From Bombyx mori (taxonomy: Eukaryota; Arthropoda; Insecta; Lepidoptera; Bombycidae): DNA of 64,000 nucleotides. The notes under the pieces were generated by a model. It searched no databases. It was not told the DNA's origin and saw only the letters and a program-made list of their open reading frames with translations. The translations under genes and the position numbers were made by a program. Location: the NCBI RefSeq assembly GCF_030269925.1, contig NC_085111.1, positions 5,138,142 through 5,202,141 on the forward strand, given 5' to 3'. Positions 10,417 through 21,082 of the stretch are shown one piece after another; the stretch's first letter is position 1, and every line of letters begins with the position of its first letter.

Positions 10417-10848
10417 TGTTTTTTTTGTTTATTGTTTACAGGGATAAACAAGCTCACGACCCTCTTGATGTTCACCAGTGAACGCCGGAGCCTGTAGACA
10501 TCAACATTGTAAATGATGCCACCCACCTTGAGACATTAGTTCTTAGATTAAGTTTTTGCAATACAACACTACACACTACAAAATGCATTACTGCTTCACG
10601 GCAGAAATATGCATTGTGGTGGTTCCTACCCATGTGGACTTACAAGGTGCCTTACCACCAATAATTACGCAACTAAAATTTTTGTGGGCTTAATTTTTAT
10701 TATACGATGTTATTCTTTCAACGCCGAAGTCATTCGTGAAAATCTGTTAAGTACGTATTTCATTAGAAAAATTTGAACCTGCCTGCGAGATTCGAACATC
10801 GGCTCAGTGGTATCGCTCGATACGAACGCCTTATCCTTAAGACCATTA
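10417..10848 (-). mobile_element. Bm1-type SINE, near full length, diverged
   Basis: The minus strand has the tRNA-like head near 10848 (TTAAGGATAAGGCGTTCGTA, then a B-box-like GTTCGAATCTCGCAGGC). It continues through the mid-region to the tail at the T-run 10416-10425. Known: Bm1 is a tRNA-derived SINE of about 435-450 bp transcribed by RNA polymerase III. Many substitutions show it is an old insertion. Confidence 0.8.
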
Positions 10849-11699
10849 TCACTTAAATAGTCTTATTAGTCTTATTAATAGCATGGTCGGGACTAACATT
10901 ACTTTTCTGTACAGCTTTATAAATCTCATGCAAATCCAGAATAAGGACGTTGAAGAATCTAATTGCGGCCACCGCAACAATTCCCACATGTCGCCCGTCC
11001 GTATTCGAGTCAAACTAACACCAGCATTCACAATGTAAACGTTTTAATTGCTACCCCTTTAAACGGATTACTGTTTTAATGGAATCCATACATTTGTCGC
11101 GGTGACCGGGAGTTCAGTTATTATTGGTTAAGACGCATTCAGTAATTTTACGGGGTGGTCAAGTTCCTTTAGCGAAAATAATGCAATGCTTTAACATAAA
11201 AGAAAGCCAACTTAAACCAAATTAACGAGACTATCATCAATGTAGTCGAAGTCAAAAATTACTAGTCTGATCTTTAAAAAAAATAAAAAATAAAAAACCA
11301 GATGAGAAGTACCAGATTTCAAATCAAATCGACAAAAAATCATCAAAATCGATTCACGTAGAAAAAAGCTTTGAGCTAATACAGATTAAAAATATAGTCG
11401 AATTGAAAACCTCCTGCTTTTTTTAAAGTCGATTAAAAAAGTAGAAAACGGAAGCGTGCTTTGAAACGTACAAGTGAGTTGCTTTACACATTAAAGCCAC
11501 GAACGAAGTTGCAGTAGCAGCGAAGTTGAGAAGTCGATGGTTTTTTTTTTTCATTACTTGACAGACAATTACATGCCCCATCTGACGGACATATTATATG
11601 ACGGGATAGATAACACAAACGGAGTGTCGTCACCCATCTTTAGGTGCGAGGTAGACGTGTTGTATGGTATAACGACTCACGAATAGGTATATTTTTCCT
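10849..11699. other. Gene-free AT-rich stretch
   Basis: No supported gene. At 11550-11610 there is a weak resemblance to the CR1-like LINE 3' end (GACAGACAATTACATGCCCC), too diverged to call separately. Confidence 0.35.
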
Positions 11700-12000
11700 A
11701 CCTTATTATTGGTAGTATAAGGGGCTACTTCAATTACGTGCTGACTGGTAGGTGCACTCACGCGACTCAACCTGGGAACACTTGCTAACAATAGCTCTAG
11801 CAAGAGTAGAGTACTTCGCTGTACCTAGCACCAGGTCGGAATCGCGACCCACTGAGGAGATCCGGCGTGAAACTCAGTGGGCTATGTCTATGTGTCAGGT
11901 TGCACGCCGAACTCTTCGTCGTATTCGACGAGTTTGACGAGAACGGTGACCGATGCTTGGAGTACTTAAAAGCGCCGAGAGTGGATCGTGAGAATCAGAT
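11690..12000 (-). mobile_element. LINE-tail-derived element, diverged copy
   Basis: Minus-strand copy related to 9560-9874. Its coding-like portion is closer to the parent LINE. In reverse complement it still reads an arginine-rich stretch ending in RAT and a stop, as at the jockey ORF2 C-terminus. The AACTCAGTGGGCT and AGATCCGGCG blocks are intact. Confidence 0.65.
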
Positions 12001-12144
12001 AGGACACGTTTAGGCGACGGTGCCTCTACGTTGCCCCGTTGCCTCGATCGGAGATATAATTCGGCCACGATAAGAAGGTTAAGGTAGAATGTTGTACCAA
12101 TAAGGACTTACAATGTGATCTATTAATAGTAAATTATAATTGAG

Positions 12145-12271
12145 GGAAAGAGAGAGAGAGAGAGAGAGAACATACTTTATTGCACACCAAAACACAATTA
12201 ACATTAAAAAACAATCAACAAGCAGATATGTTTATTAAATAGGCGGTCTTATCGCTAAAAGCAATTTCTTC
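12145..12271 (-). mobile_element. Outer LINE tail, part 1 (interrupted)
   Basis: Begins at an (AG)n run of about 20 bp, then reads TTTATTGCACACCAAAACAC and GGCGGTCTTATCGCTAAAAG. The same sequence occurs in the opposite orientation at 14440-14640. It is cut at 12271 by another insertion and resumes at 12725. The class is uncertain; an AATAAA-like signal followed by a simple-repeat end suggests a LINE 3' end. Confidence 0.6.
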
Positions 12272-12724
12272 CAGACAACCGTTTAAATAAATAAAATAAA
12301 AAGCCTTTTATTTCCTGCCAAAATACAAAGTAAATAGGTATATAATAATTTTAATTTTCTTCACTTATGTTTGGCAGGAACCCATTAAACATGGTGAAGG
12401 CCTCCTCCAAATCCTTCCATTTGGTTCTATTTTGGGCTACATATCCATCGAGGGCCAGCAATAGCTTTTATATCATCCTCCCATTTTGATATCGGGCGAC
12501 CCTTTTTTCTTTTCCCTTGTGGCCCTTACCATGCAGTTATTCTTGCAGTCCATCTCTGGTCCTTAAGTCTGGCTACATGACCAGCCCACTTCCACTTCAA
12601 GTTTCTGGCATATTCAAGAGCATCTATAGATTTTGTTTTTTCTCTGATTGTGTGTCTGATTTTTTGAATCTTTCTTATATTCAGCAGACTTCGCTCCATT
12701 CCTCGTTGGCAGACAACCGTTTAA
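12272..12724 (-). mobile_element. RTE-like LINE 3' fragment nested in another LINE tail, 15-bp target duplication
   Basis: CAGACAACCGTTTAA occurs at 12272-12286 and at 12710-12724, flanking a 423-bp insert. On the minus strand the insert encodes a decayed polymerase C-terminus. LKWKWAGHVARLKDQRWTAR is readable near 12600-12540, followed after stops and frameshifts by RPISKWEDDI and GFGGGL-like remnants. Known: the W.GH(V/I).R....R..GRP..RW.D signature marks the C-termini of RTE-like and related LINE ORF2 proteins. The A/T-rich end AATAAATAAAATAAAAAG takes the place of a pure poly(A) tail. Confidence 0.7.
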
Positions 12725-12765
12725 TTACCCGAAATTCTGCAGGTATGTTTCGGTGTACTATTAAT
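12725..12765 (-). mobile_element. Outer LINE tail, part 2 (after nested insertion)
   Basis: Matches the reverse complement of 14445-14492 (ACACCGAAACATACCTGCAG). This shows that the element at 12145-12271 continues here and was split by the insertion at 12287-12709. Confidence 0.6.
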
Positions 12766-14439
12766 AATACATTATTAAAGAAAATACATACATACAATAA
12801 ATAGATATATACCGTTAAATATAATATGTAATCACTATTGAGGTGACTTGTTGCTCGCGAAATAAATAAAGAAGTGCCTACTAACTAAACAATCCCGAGC
12901 TGGGATATACTTTTGTGTTATGATATTAGTATTTACTATTTTAAATGCATACATTTGAAAAAAGAAGTGTATGTTCCACACAATACTTTTTAAAGAAGAT
13001 GGATGATCCGTATTAATGTCTCCACATGCATATCTTTTGTTTACTTAACACGACATGTCCACTATCAAAACTACTTTTACTGTTTAATCTCGCGTATATT
13101 ATTCTCATTTTACGATGAGCGTGACCATTAAATTCATAAAGTACTTATTTCAAACGTACGAAATAATGAAATGGTAATAAAATGCAAGATCAAACCGTAA
13201 AAGAAGTGTTAATTATGTCTATGACTTGCAAAGAACGAAGACAAAACGACAATTCTATTCGAGTATGCAGTATTGATAGAACATTTTTAATATTATGGCT
13301 GAATGTTACGCTGAATTCGTTTGACCGAATGTCAGCTAATTACTAAAAATATTCAGAATTCCGACAAAATTGTTTAACCCCCTAAAATTAATACGGAATT
13401 CGTCTCTGTATCCAAAGCCTTGTGGATATTATGAGAATGATTAAATGAATGAGCAGGACTGTTTTATGTTCCCGTAAATCATGAACATTTTATTGTCCCT
13501 TAACCGATGTAGACCTAAGTTTATCGTATATTTTAATTTTAGTTTTCAGTGTCGGGTTACGCTGGGAATTTTAGTTTTATTTTTTGAATCTTTTTTTTTC
13601 CTTCTAATATTAAACAAGCTGTTTTTGTACTGACGGTGGTATCATTGATAGGTCTTCACTGGTTTCAACTTCAATTAATCGTATATTTTACTGTGGCTTT
13701 GGATGGTAGCGCATAAATGTTCTTATTCTTTTTTTTTTCGTTCACCCGTTCACGCAATAATACAAAAAATGATACAATATATTCAGATAGATTTTTGTAC
13801 GTATTGTTTTCCTTGCCATTCTAAGCCAATGAATTTTAGTTCTAATCACCTCTCACATTAAAACAATATTATAATGGTGCGTCAAAAACATATTTAATTG
13901 TTCTTTTGGTCTAAGAACTTGACTATTGACCTTTAACATTATTACAAAAGATTTCGATACCGTTTTTATCTTTCGATTTGATAAAACTGAACTATGCGTC
14001 TTCTATTGTACATTGAAACTTTGTATACAAAAACATAAGATACAAATATAAATATAATATATAGTACAATACAGATATATAAATAGATACATACATATTA
14101 GGCTAAAACGAATACAAATTGCCAGAATGACATTATTATCGTGTAAGAAAAAGGATAGCTTTACCTACGACACGACCCGTAATTTTTCAATATCTTGTGA
14201 CGCAATATATAATAAGGCTGCGCTTAGTGCTCGCAAAAGCGACAAGAAATGTAAAACGCTTATCGACTATGACTATGGACTCTAATAAATTCTAATATTA
14301 AATTAAAAGCTTTCTAATCATATACTAGTTATTTTAGTTAAGTTAGTTAACTAAGCTAGTAAACTTATTGTGTATTTTCATTATTTAAGATCAGCTATCT
14401 CCGTATTGTATTGTCTGTAGTATTGTCTGTATAGTGTTA
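12766..14439. other. Gene-free AT-rich stretch between inverted LINE tails
   Basis: About 1.7 kb with no supported ORF, tRNA or matched repeat. It contains an AT-only patch at 14040-14100. Confidence 0.5.
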
Positions 14440-14640
14440 TAGTACACCGCAACATACCTGCTATATTATTATATTTTCCCGGATTTCTGTAAATTAAACG
14501 GTTGTCTGGAAGAGATCGCTTTTAGCGATAAGACCGCCTATTTTATAAATGTATCTGCTTTTTGACTGTTTTTTTTTTTATGTAAATTGTTTTGGCGTGC
14601 AAAAAATTGTATTCTCTCTCTCTCACTCTCTCTCTCTCTA
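14440..14640 (+). mobile_element. LINE tail, inverted partner of 12145-12765
   Basis: GTACACCGCAACATACCTGC, TTAAACGGTTGTCTGGAAGA and GATAAGACCGCCTATTTTAT are collinear with the reverse complement of 12145-12765 without its nested insert. It ends in a (CT)n microsatellite (14621-14640), as the partner ends in (AG)n. Confidence 0.6.
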
Positions 14641-16034
14641 ACTCTTTTTCATTAACAATACTGAAATGTCATGTCAGATTAAAGACTATTACGTCTAATG
14701 GACATAGTTTGTTCATGTCGCTGTCAGTTACAATTTATGTTTGCTTGCAACGCTACGATTATAATCAAACTTAATAGGGTTTTATTGTTTCAATTGAGAC
14801 GGTTCTGATTTACTTGCGATTTTCGCTTTCTGTTTTAAACGACTACTACAATTTACTGAAAAAAAGCCTACGTCATATAGTTCAATAGTGATCAATAAGG
14901 TTGAAAAAAGTTCTAAGTTTTGAGCGGGGTAATACATACTCAAAAATGCATTATGTTTTTGTACGTTTTATCTTTGAGTGTCACTACACTATGGTCGTAT
15001 AGATTTTTTAATAAGGCAAATTTGGATATTATTATACTCTGAACACATAAAAGAGGTCATAAGATCATGAAGCTAGGACAATAGAGGTTCGGCCATTTTT
15101 CAATTCAATTGTTGATAGCAAATAAGTAATTTAATAATCAGGTAATTATAAATAAAATTTATTACTTGTAGGTATAACAACGAAAGAAAGATTTTCCACC
15201 GAGTGGGTGATATTGCTCGGTAGACTGACGGTCCGAATGTTGTTATTCGGAACTTGTATATATTTTATGCAAGCGTATCTTGAAAATGTCGTAAGCGAAA
15301 TTCAGGCATCTGTCAAATATCTTGCGTTGTATGTTGGCTACCGCCACATACTAATCTACCAGATGTTCCTTAATGATAATTAGTAAATTTTTGAGGTTAC
15401 TTCTAACTAAAAAACAAAATTACTAAGTAGTAACATACGCAAAAGTTTATACTTACTTTATTTTACTTTAAATCGCTAACCGCTATCGCTCCAACACTAC
15501 GACCACACCATAACCCTCTCAACACGTGCGACTAGATCCGAAGATAAGCGTAAATAAACCCACATATATCTCAAATAGAAACCGAAACCCTTCATAAATT
15601 TGTATTTTTTTATCGCGAATATCTCGTAACTTGATAGTGGAATCGAATGCAATATATTCTTGTTCTGCAGTTGTGCATAATATGGCAAATGGCAATTCGT
15701 ACGTCCCTTTTCAAGTTATAGTTAAAAGAAATGTGGTGTCAATTGATTTGAATGTAGAAATTGCTCAGTTGTTTTCGTAGCTTAGTACGCGAATGATCTA
15801 GCTAACCTCCTCGTTTTAAGGGATCATGGGATTCTTGGGCTTGGGCTTCGGATTGAATTGAAACTTCGCACACTTATCAAATAACGCTGACAATAAAATT
15901 ATTTAATGAAATTGTCCGATTGTCCTAATCAGGATCTTCAGGGTTAACAACTATTATATTAAAACAGGGTAGTGTCTATCTTCAGGGTTAACGACGGTAC
16001 GGACTAAAACTCCGTAATGTCATGTGCCATATCT
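14641..16034. other. Gene-free stretch
   Basis: No supported gene. It contains at 15191-15252 the inverted copy of the unclassified repeat from 5926-6016. Remaining short ORFs lack motifs. Confidence 0.45.
15191..15252 (-). repeat. Second copy of unclassified repeat
   Basis: The reverse complement reads AACAACATTCGGACCGTCAG..CTACCGAGCAATATCACCCAC, matching 5960-6005 with few differences. Only this short core could be matched. Confidence 0.5.
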
Positions 16035-16180
16035 CAAAAGACCTAGCTGGATTGTGTGGAAAGGAATTTGCGTGAGAAGTGTCGGAGTGCAGATATGGCG
16101 TTTGATAGGCCTGAATGGAAAAAGAGGACATGATGCACCGACCCCACGTAATGGGACAAGGAGAAGAAGTAGAATGTGTC
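16035..16180 (+). mobile_element. RTE-like LINE ORF2 C-terminal remnant
   Basis: In the frame beginning at 16050 the sequence reads DCVERNLREKCRSADMAFDR and then PEWKKRT, a stop, CTDPT, a stop and WDKEK. This matches the pattern in the better fragment at 61185-61539 ([15 protein letters not shown]). Two stops make it a relic. No poly(A) tail or duplication was found. Confidence 0.6.
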
Positions 16181-17175
16181 ACGTCCTAATAAAATGCGTG
16201 CGGTGCTAGATATCATATTATTGTGGATATTTTATAGACAAATGTTGATAAAAGTAAAGGCAATAAAATATATCTTAAAAAGCACTCCAAGCTTTTTTAA
16301 TATGAAATGATTTTTTTCTTAATCACACATTTTTTAATAAACCAATGGAGGAAAATTGTCTACTTTTTCATGTTCAGCTACATAAGCGTATTCCTTAAAT
16401 TGTTATTTTATATTACACGATTATATACTTTGACAGTAAAAGACATATCTACTTCTTGTTGTACATTATTATTAGAAAAATATGTCTATCTTTTCAAAAA
16501 TTAAACTCCGGTATATTCCGATTATCTTAGCCGTAAGCCGTTTCAATACTTAATAGAACTTTAAACTATGAATAGAAATATTTGTTTATCACGCCAGAGT
16601 GTAATGTCAATATAGGCCTAAAGTCATAAATGTTATGATTTAAATTCGAACTCACCCATAATATCCTACGATTTTTTAATTGTATACGTCTCATTCGAAA
16701 CCCTACTAGCAGATACATTGTATGTAAATATTGTATGTAAATTGCGTGATTCTCAACAAGGTAATCATTTAAATGGAACAATGATAAACAAACAAGACTG
16801 ATTCGTCAATGTTCGCTGGCATTTTTTAATATATTAATGAGAAATCGAACCTGATATCAATTTAACAAACAACTTTACTACACAAAGCTAAATGAAAATG
16901 CTTTGAGCTTAATGGATTAGGGGTTAAAAAACTACTACGGGAGACGACGATATTGAATTTTAAAATTGCAATATTTTAATGTTTTCTTACTTTTCAAAAT
17001 CATATTGTAATGTTCGTATTTAATTTAGTAAGTTATTATTAGGTACAATACCGATCCTAAGTATTCTAAAGCGTCCGTGGCCTTTTTAAGGCCTTAATAA
17101 TAGGGCTGGGCTTATCGAGGTATTTGATAGCAGAGTTCAATCACTGTGACAAATTTTGGAGAGAAAATACTATCT
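16181..17175. other. Gene-free AT-rich stretch
   Basis: No supported ORF or matched repeat. Confidence 0.45.
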
Positions 17176-17427
17176 TTTTTTATTTTTTATTGCTTAGTTG
17201 GATGGAGGAGCTCACAGCCCACCTGGTGTTAAGTGGTTACTGGAGCCCATAGACATCTACAACGTAAATGCGCCACCCACCTTGAGATATAAGTTCTAAG
17301 GTCTCAAGTATAGTTACAACGGCTGCCTCACCCTTCAAACCGAAACGCATTACTGGTTCACGGCAGAAATAGGCAGGGTGGTGGTACCTACCCGCGAGGA
17401 CTCTCAAGAGGTCCTACCACCAGTGCA
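17176..17427 (-). mobile_element. Bm1-type SINE, 5'-truncated
   Basis: The minus-strand body runs from the block GGTGGTAGGACCTCTTGAGA (17427) to the tail AACTAAGCAATAAAAAATAA. It is close to the consensus inferred from other copies in the window. The tRNA-like head is missing. Confidence 0.88.
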
Positions 17428-17792
17428 TCCATCTGTATTCATAATAAAAATAAGACATGAAGCATATAAATTGCATTATCACTTATGTTCGTATCCAATA
17501 TCATTATTTCCATTGGTTGCCGCTAAGCAGCTTTGTAATCCAGATTCAAAAAATTGGGCAGTTTTTATACAATTCAATTAAGTTCTTGACCTAAAGTGTT
17601 GGATGGTTTCGATTTTAAGGATATTTACGGGCATTCTAGTAAACGCTTATCACCAGAATAATCTACAGCTTTAAAAAATTAAACAAGTACTATACTTCGA
17701 GTTGTTAGTGATTGAACTTTTACATTTTGATATATCGAAATAGTATTAAGGACGGCAAACTGATAGCGGAGAAGGTCCTTTGAGAATCCTAC

Positions 17793-18407
17793 CTACTCAT
17801 GTATCACAATGGAAAAAAATGTTATCGAACTGCAGACGTCTATCGCAGCACGAACGAGGTCCATGTCAATATCGGCGGCTGCCTTAATCAAGGATGTCTT
17901 GAGTGACTCCAAATTGGGATGAGGCTTTGTGCACGTCTTTTCCTCCAAGTGTTGCCATATCTTGTAATCTAACGGATTCAAATCTGGACTGGAGGAGGGC
18001 CAGTCGTCGTGCCGGATGAAGTCGATTTCACGCGCCGCCAGCCAGTCTTGTGTGCTCTTCGCTCTATGAGCTGGCGCCGAATCTTGTTGGAATATCCAGT
18101 GCCTCTTATTGAACATGGTATGAGAAACAGGTTCCACAAGGTTCATCAGGACTGTATTTTGATACACAACTGCATTCGTTTTTACACCTTTCTCACAAAA
18201 ATGTACCTCTGTTAAGCCCCAATAAGAAACTCCCAACCATACCATGAGCGAGGATGGAAAATGACCTCGTTGGACACGCGGAATACGGTTGCTTAGTAAA
18301 ATTCTAAAAGTATATACATTTTTATTTTCATGAACAATTCGAAATTCGAATTCAATAAACTTTTTTGTGGCCAGCATTCTAAAAGAAAAGTTTTTACTGT
18401 GTGACAA
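17793..18407 (-). pseudogene. maT transposase pseudogene
   Basis: An open frame of 204 codons, but a composite. It starts MSHSKNFSFRMLATKKF, passes through filler, then joins transposase sequence at NRIPRVQRGHFPSSLMVW. It keeps the second and third catalytic aspartates (WIFQQDSAPAHRAK and SSSPDLNPLDYK, 37 residues apart). The first, in the FSDEKIF motif of the other copy, lies in the deleted part. The natural C-terminus after DLVRAAID is replaced by unrelated residues (VCSSITFF). It cannot be an active transposase, although the frame is open. Confidence 0.85.
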
Positions 18408-18425
18408 TACTTATGACCTGACTAG
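17836..18425 (-). mobile_element. maT-type (DD37D) transposon, internally deleted and 3'-truncated
   Basis: The outer inverted repeat is at 18401-18425 and matches the 3' inverted repeat of the copy at 53202-53228. The body matches that copy closely, but a central part of the transposase is absent. In its place is a 60-bp AT-rich filler of unrelated sequence (around 18290-18350). Homology stops abruptly near 17836, before the end of the transposase, and the second inverted repeat is missing. Confidence 0.85.
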
Positions 18426-18439
18426 TTAAGTATACCACA

Positions 18440-18640
18440 GTACATATACCAAAATATATTTTTTTCTTTTTTGTTTGTCTGTTTGTTCCGGCTAATCATT
18501 GGAACGGCTGGACCGATTTTGACGAGACTTTCACTGACAAGTTGCTGATGATATAAGGAGTAACTTAGGCTACTTTTCTTAGATTAGCTTCACCCCGCGG
18601 CGTCAACCACGGTACGACAATAACCGCGGGTAATATTGCA
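18440..18640 (+). mobile_element. Probable Helitron-type repeat remnant
   Basis: Contains GTTTGTCTGTTTGTTCCGGC and GGAACGGCTGGACCGATTTT, typical of the 5' part of lepidopteran non-autonomous Helitrons, and ends in a CCGCGGGTAAT-like terminus near 18633. A reverse fragment of the same family lies at 40440-40520. The ends are not clear enough for exact borders. Confidence 0.45.
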
Positions 18641-18651
18641 GGACACAGCCA

Positions 18652-18914
18652 TCTATACTAATATTATAAAGAGGAAAGATTTGTTTGTTTGTTTGTTTCG
18701 AATAGGCTCCGAAACTACTGGACCGATTGGAAAAATTCTTTTTCCATTAGAAGCCGACATTGTCCCTGATGAACATAGGCTACTTTTTTTATTTTTTTTA
18801 TTATTATTTTTTTGTTTCATGTGTGTTTTAATGTTTCCGAAGCGAAGCGAGGGCGGGTCGCTAGTCAATAATAAAATTTAATGTTTCCGAAGCGAAGCGC
18901 GGGCGGGTCGCTAG
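18652..18914 (+). mobile_element. Non-autonomous Helitron with duplicated 3' terminator
   Basis: Starts TCTATACTAATATTATAAAG after an A and ends GGGCGGGTCGCTAG before a T. A first complete 3' end lies at 18830-18864. A second, 35 bp with one mismatch, lies exactly 50 bp later at 18880-18914. Known: Helitrons have TC..CTRR ends and a 3' terminator; skipping of the terminator can capture downstream DNA. Other copies of this end are at 36521, 39966, 43663, 47918 and 60107. Confidence 0.8.
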
Positions 18915-19216
18915 TAGACAATAAATATCGACGGGTGAAAGACTATTTGGTTTAAGCGACATTTTAGCAACTTTACATGAGATCCATTAATTAGAGTTTA
19001 AAATTTGGAAAAGTATACATGACAAAATACAGCTTCTTCAGCTATTTGCATGTGGTAAACATAATTGAAATTCAATTAAAAATACATCGAATTGTTGATA
19101 ATAACACCAAATAAAACGCCCCTTTAATTACAAAGATACTTAAATGTCGCGTATTAACCGAAATGTCCCTTATACCTTTCACCTCTCGATAATAATATGC
19201 TAAATTCTTTGATAGT
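18915..19216. other. Gene-free stretch
   Basis: AT-rich, nothing recognised. Confidence 0.4.
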
Positions 19217-20072
19217 GTTACCGGAAATGTATGAAATCAAGGAATTGTATACAAATCCTAGGAAATGTGTACAATTCCGATACTATTTAGGAAATGTATG
19301 AAATATTGTTTGAAAAACTATTTAATGCATAGATATCCTAGGAAATGTATAAATTTCCTCGGAATTGTATATAATTACAATATCGTATTAGGAAATGTAT
19401 AAAGTAAATGCTTTCTGAAATAAAACACGTTGTTAATAATATTTTTTTATTATAATACTTATTGAGACAATCGGGTCACAGTCATACCGTAAAATAATAA
19501 TAATATATTCATATTATCTTACTAATTAAAACTTCTAAAATCAACTATCTATTAACTTTTAACGTATCACAAAATCAACTTATATTTATTCTTATAAAAT
19601 CAAATTTTCATTTGGCAAGTAATCAGTCTGATAATGAAGTAATTATAAATGTCAAAGTATAAAAGTAAATCTTTATATTATAATACTTTGTCAGTCCATA
19701 TAGCTATTTATTTTTTTATTTTTGCAGGGTAAGCTCGAATGGCATTTGGAAGTACATAATACTTTATTTTTAAAACACAGACATCTTGATGTAGCACAGT
19801 TTTTCTTGCAAAGGCACTTCTTAAATCCCTGGCCGGGTCTAGTGGATTGCAAGTTGGCAACTGACCGTAATGCAAGACTCGTCCCGCTGTCCCCGCGTAC
19901 CCACCAATATCTTAAATGTTTTACATTTCCGATTGCTATTTAGGAAATGTATAGATTTCCTAGGAAATGTGTAATGTGTAAGTATAATATAATTTATTTT
20001 ACACATTTCCGTGCGATTTTAGGAATTACATACATTTCCTAGGAATTGTATACAATGACGGATTACATACAT
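19217..20072. mobile_element. Unassigned inverted-repeat element with subterminal motif arrays
   Basis: Terminal inverted repeats of 22 bp at 19217-19238 and 20051-20072 match at 20 of 22 positions (core CGGAAATGTATG). Inside each end the motif GGAAATGTAT, or its variant GGAATTGTAT, recurs: five plus two times at 19222-19400 and several times in both orientations at 19921-20070. The right end sits next to TTAA and the left next to TTAC. Known: clusters of subterminal motifs serve as transposase-binding sites in several DNA transposons. A TTAA target suggests piggyBac or Kolobok families, but this is inference. The interior is AT-rich apart from a 73-codon ORF. Confidence 0.6.
19722..19943 (+). 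CDS. Small unassigned ORF inside the motif-array element
   Basis: The ORF is preceded by TATTTTTTTATTTTTGCAG, which resembles a splice acceptor, and its first codon is not ATG. It reads GKLEWHLEVHNTLFLKHRHL near the start and CKLATDRNARLVPLSPRTHQ later, then ends where the right-hand motif array begins. Composition is more balanced than the surrounding AT-rich DNA, which suggests a former coding exon. No family was recognised. It could be an exon remnant of a transposase, or captured host sequence. Confidence 0.3.
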   Translation: MQGKLEWHLEVHNTLFLKHRHLDVAQFFLQRHFLNPWPGLVDCKLATDRNARLVPLSPRTHQYLKCFTFPIAI

Positions 20073-20130
20073 TTCCGTTAACAATAGTACAAAGTAAGCG
20101 CCAAGTATACACCAAGCCCTTGATATAAAA

Positions 20131-20570
20131 TCGTCGTGGCCTAAAGGATAAGACGTCCGGTGCATTCGTGTTGAAGCGATGCAACGGTGTTCGAATCCCG
20201 CAGGCGGGTACCAATTTTTCTAATGAAATACGTACTCAACAAATGTTCACGATTGACTTCCACGGTGAAGGAATAACATCGTGTAATAAAAATCAAACCC
20301 GCAAAATTATTATTTGCGCAATTACTGGTGGTAGGACCACTTGTGAGTCCGCGCGGATAGGTACCACCGCCCTGCCTATTTCTGCCGTGAAGCAGTAATG
20401 CGTTTCGGTTTGAAGGGTGGGGTAGCCGCTGTAACTATACTGAGACCTTAGAACTTGTATCTCAAGGTGGATGGCGCATTTACGTTGTAGATGTCTATGG
20501 GCTCCAGTAACTACTTAACACCAGGTGGGCTGTGAGCTCGTCCACCCATGTAAGCAATAAAAAAAAAAAC
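20131..20570 (+). mobile_element. Bm1-type SINE, full length
   Basis: Has a tRNA-like head with an A-box-like segment TGGCCTAAAGG (about 20136) and a B-box GTTCGAATCCC (about 20190). It continues through the unrelated body with GGTGGTAGGACC to the tail TAAGCAATAAAAAAAAAA. The total of about 440 bp agrees with the known size of Bm1. The internal boxes would drive RNA polymerase III transcription. Retrotransposition would need a LINE polymerase supplied elsewhere. It is the best reference copy in the window. Confidence 0.92.
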
Positions 20571-21082
20571 ATAACTTTTGGTTTTTCTTATAATAGCACG
20601 TTATCCTCTTCTTACAGAAGTAGCGAAGTCAACGAACAATTGAGTGCGGATCTGGAAAAGAAAGTGTTATTGCAAGATCAGTCCGCAGCTATTCATAGAA
20701 TCTCTAAATGTTCGGAATGGAAATAAATGTCACGGACTTTAAACATTAAGACCATTTATTTATTTATTTTAAACACAAGAAAGGGAATTTAAACGTGAGC
20801 TGATTCAGCTTCGTTCCTTATGTCGCATCGTGAACGGCGCTAAATCAAAAATTATAGCCTCGTAAAAAATATAGGCGACCCAATTTTATTTTCCTATTAA
20901 TGAAAATAGATAAAGCATTCAGATAGGTACGTCGCGGAGGCGTGTAAATGGTATTGTATTTTTTTTTAAAAGAGCTTATGGAAATTATATTTTTAATTCA
21001 GAACTCGATACAGGTAAAATTGTAAATATGGTAAAAATTACTACGTAAAAATCGAAATAAATGCAATCTTCTATCTTCTTCT
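20571..21082. other. Gene-free stretch
   Basis: No supported gene. A 64-codon ORF overlapping the SINE tail and its flank (20532-20726) has no motif. Confidence 0.4.

Noticed and set aside
20131..20210. tRNA gene
   Set aside because: A- and B-box-like segments are present, but no acceptor stem pairs and the Bm1 body follows. It is the SINE head.
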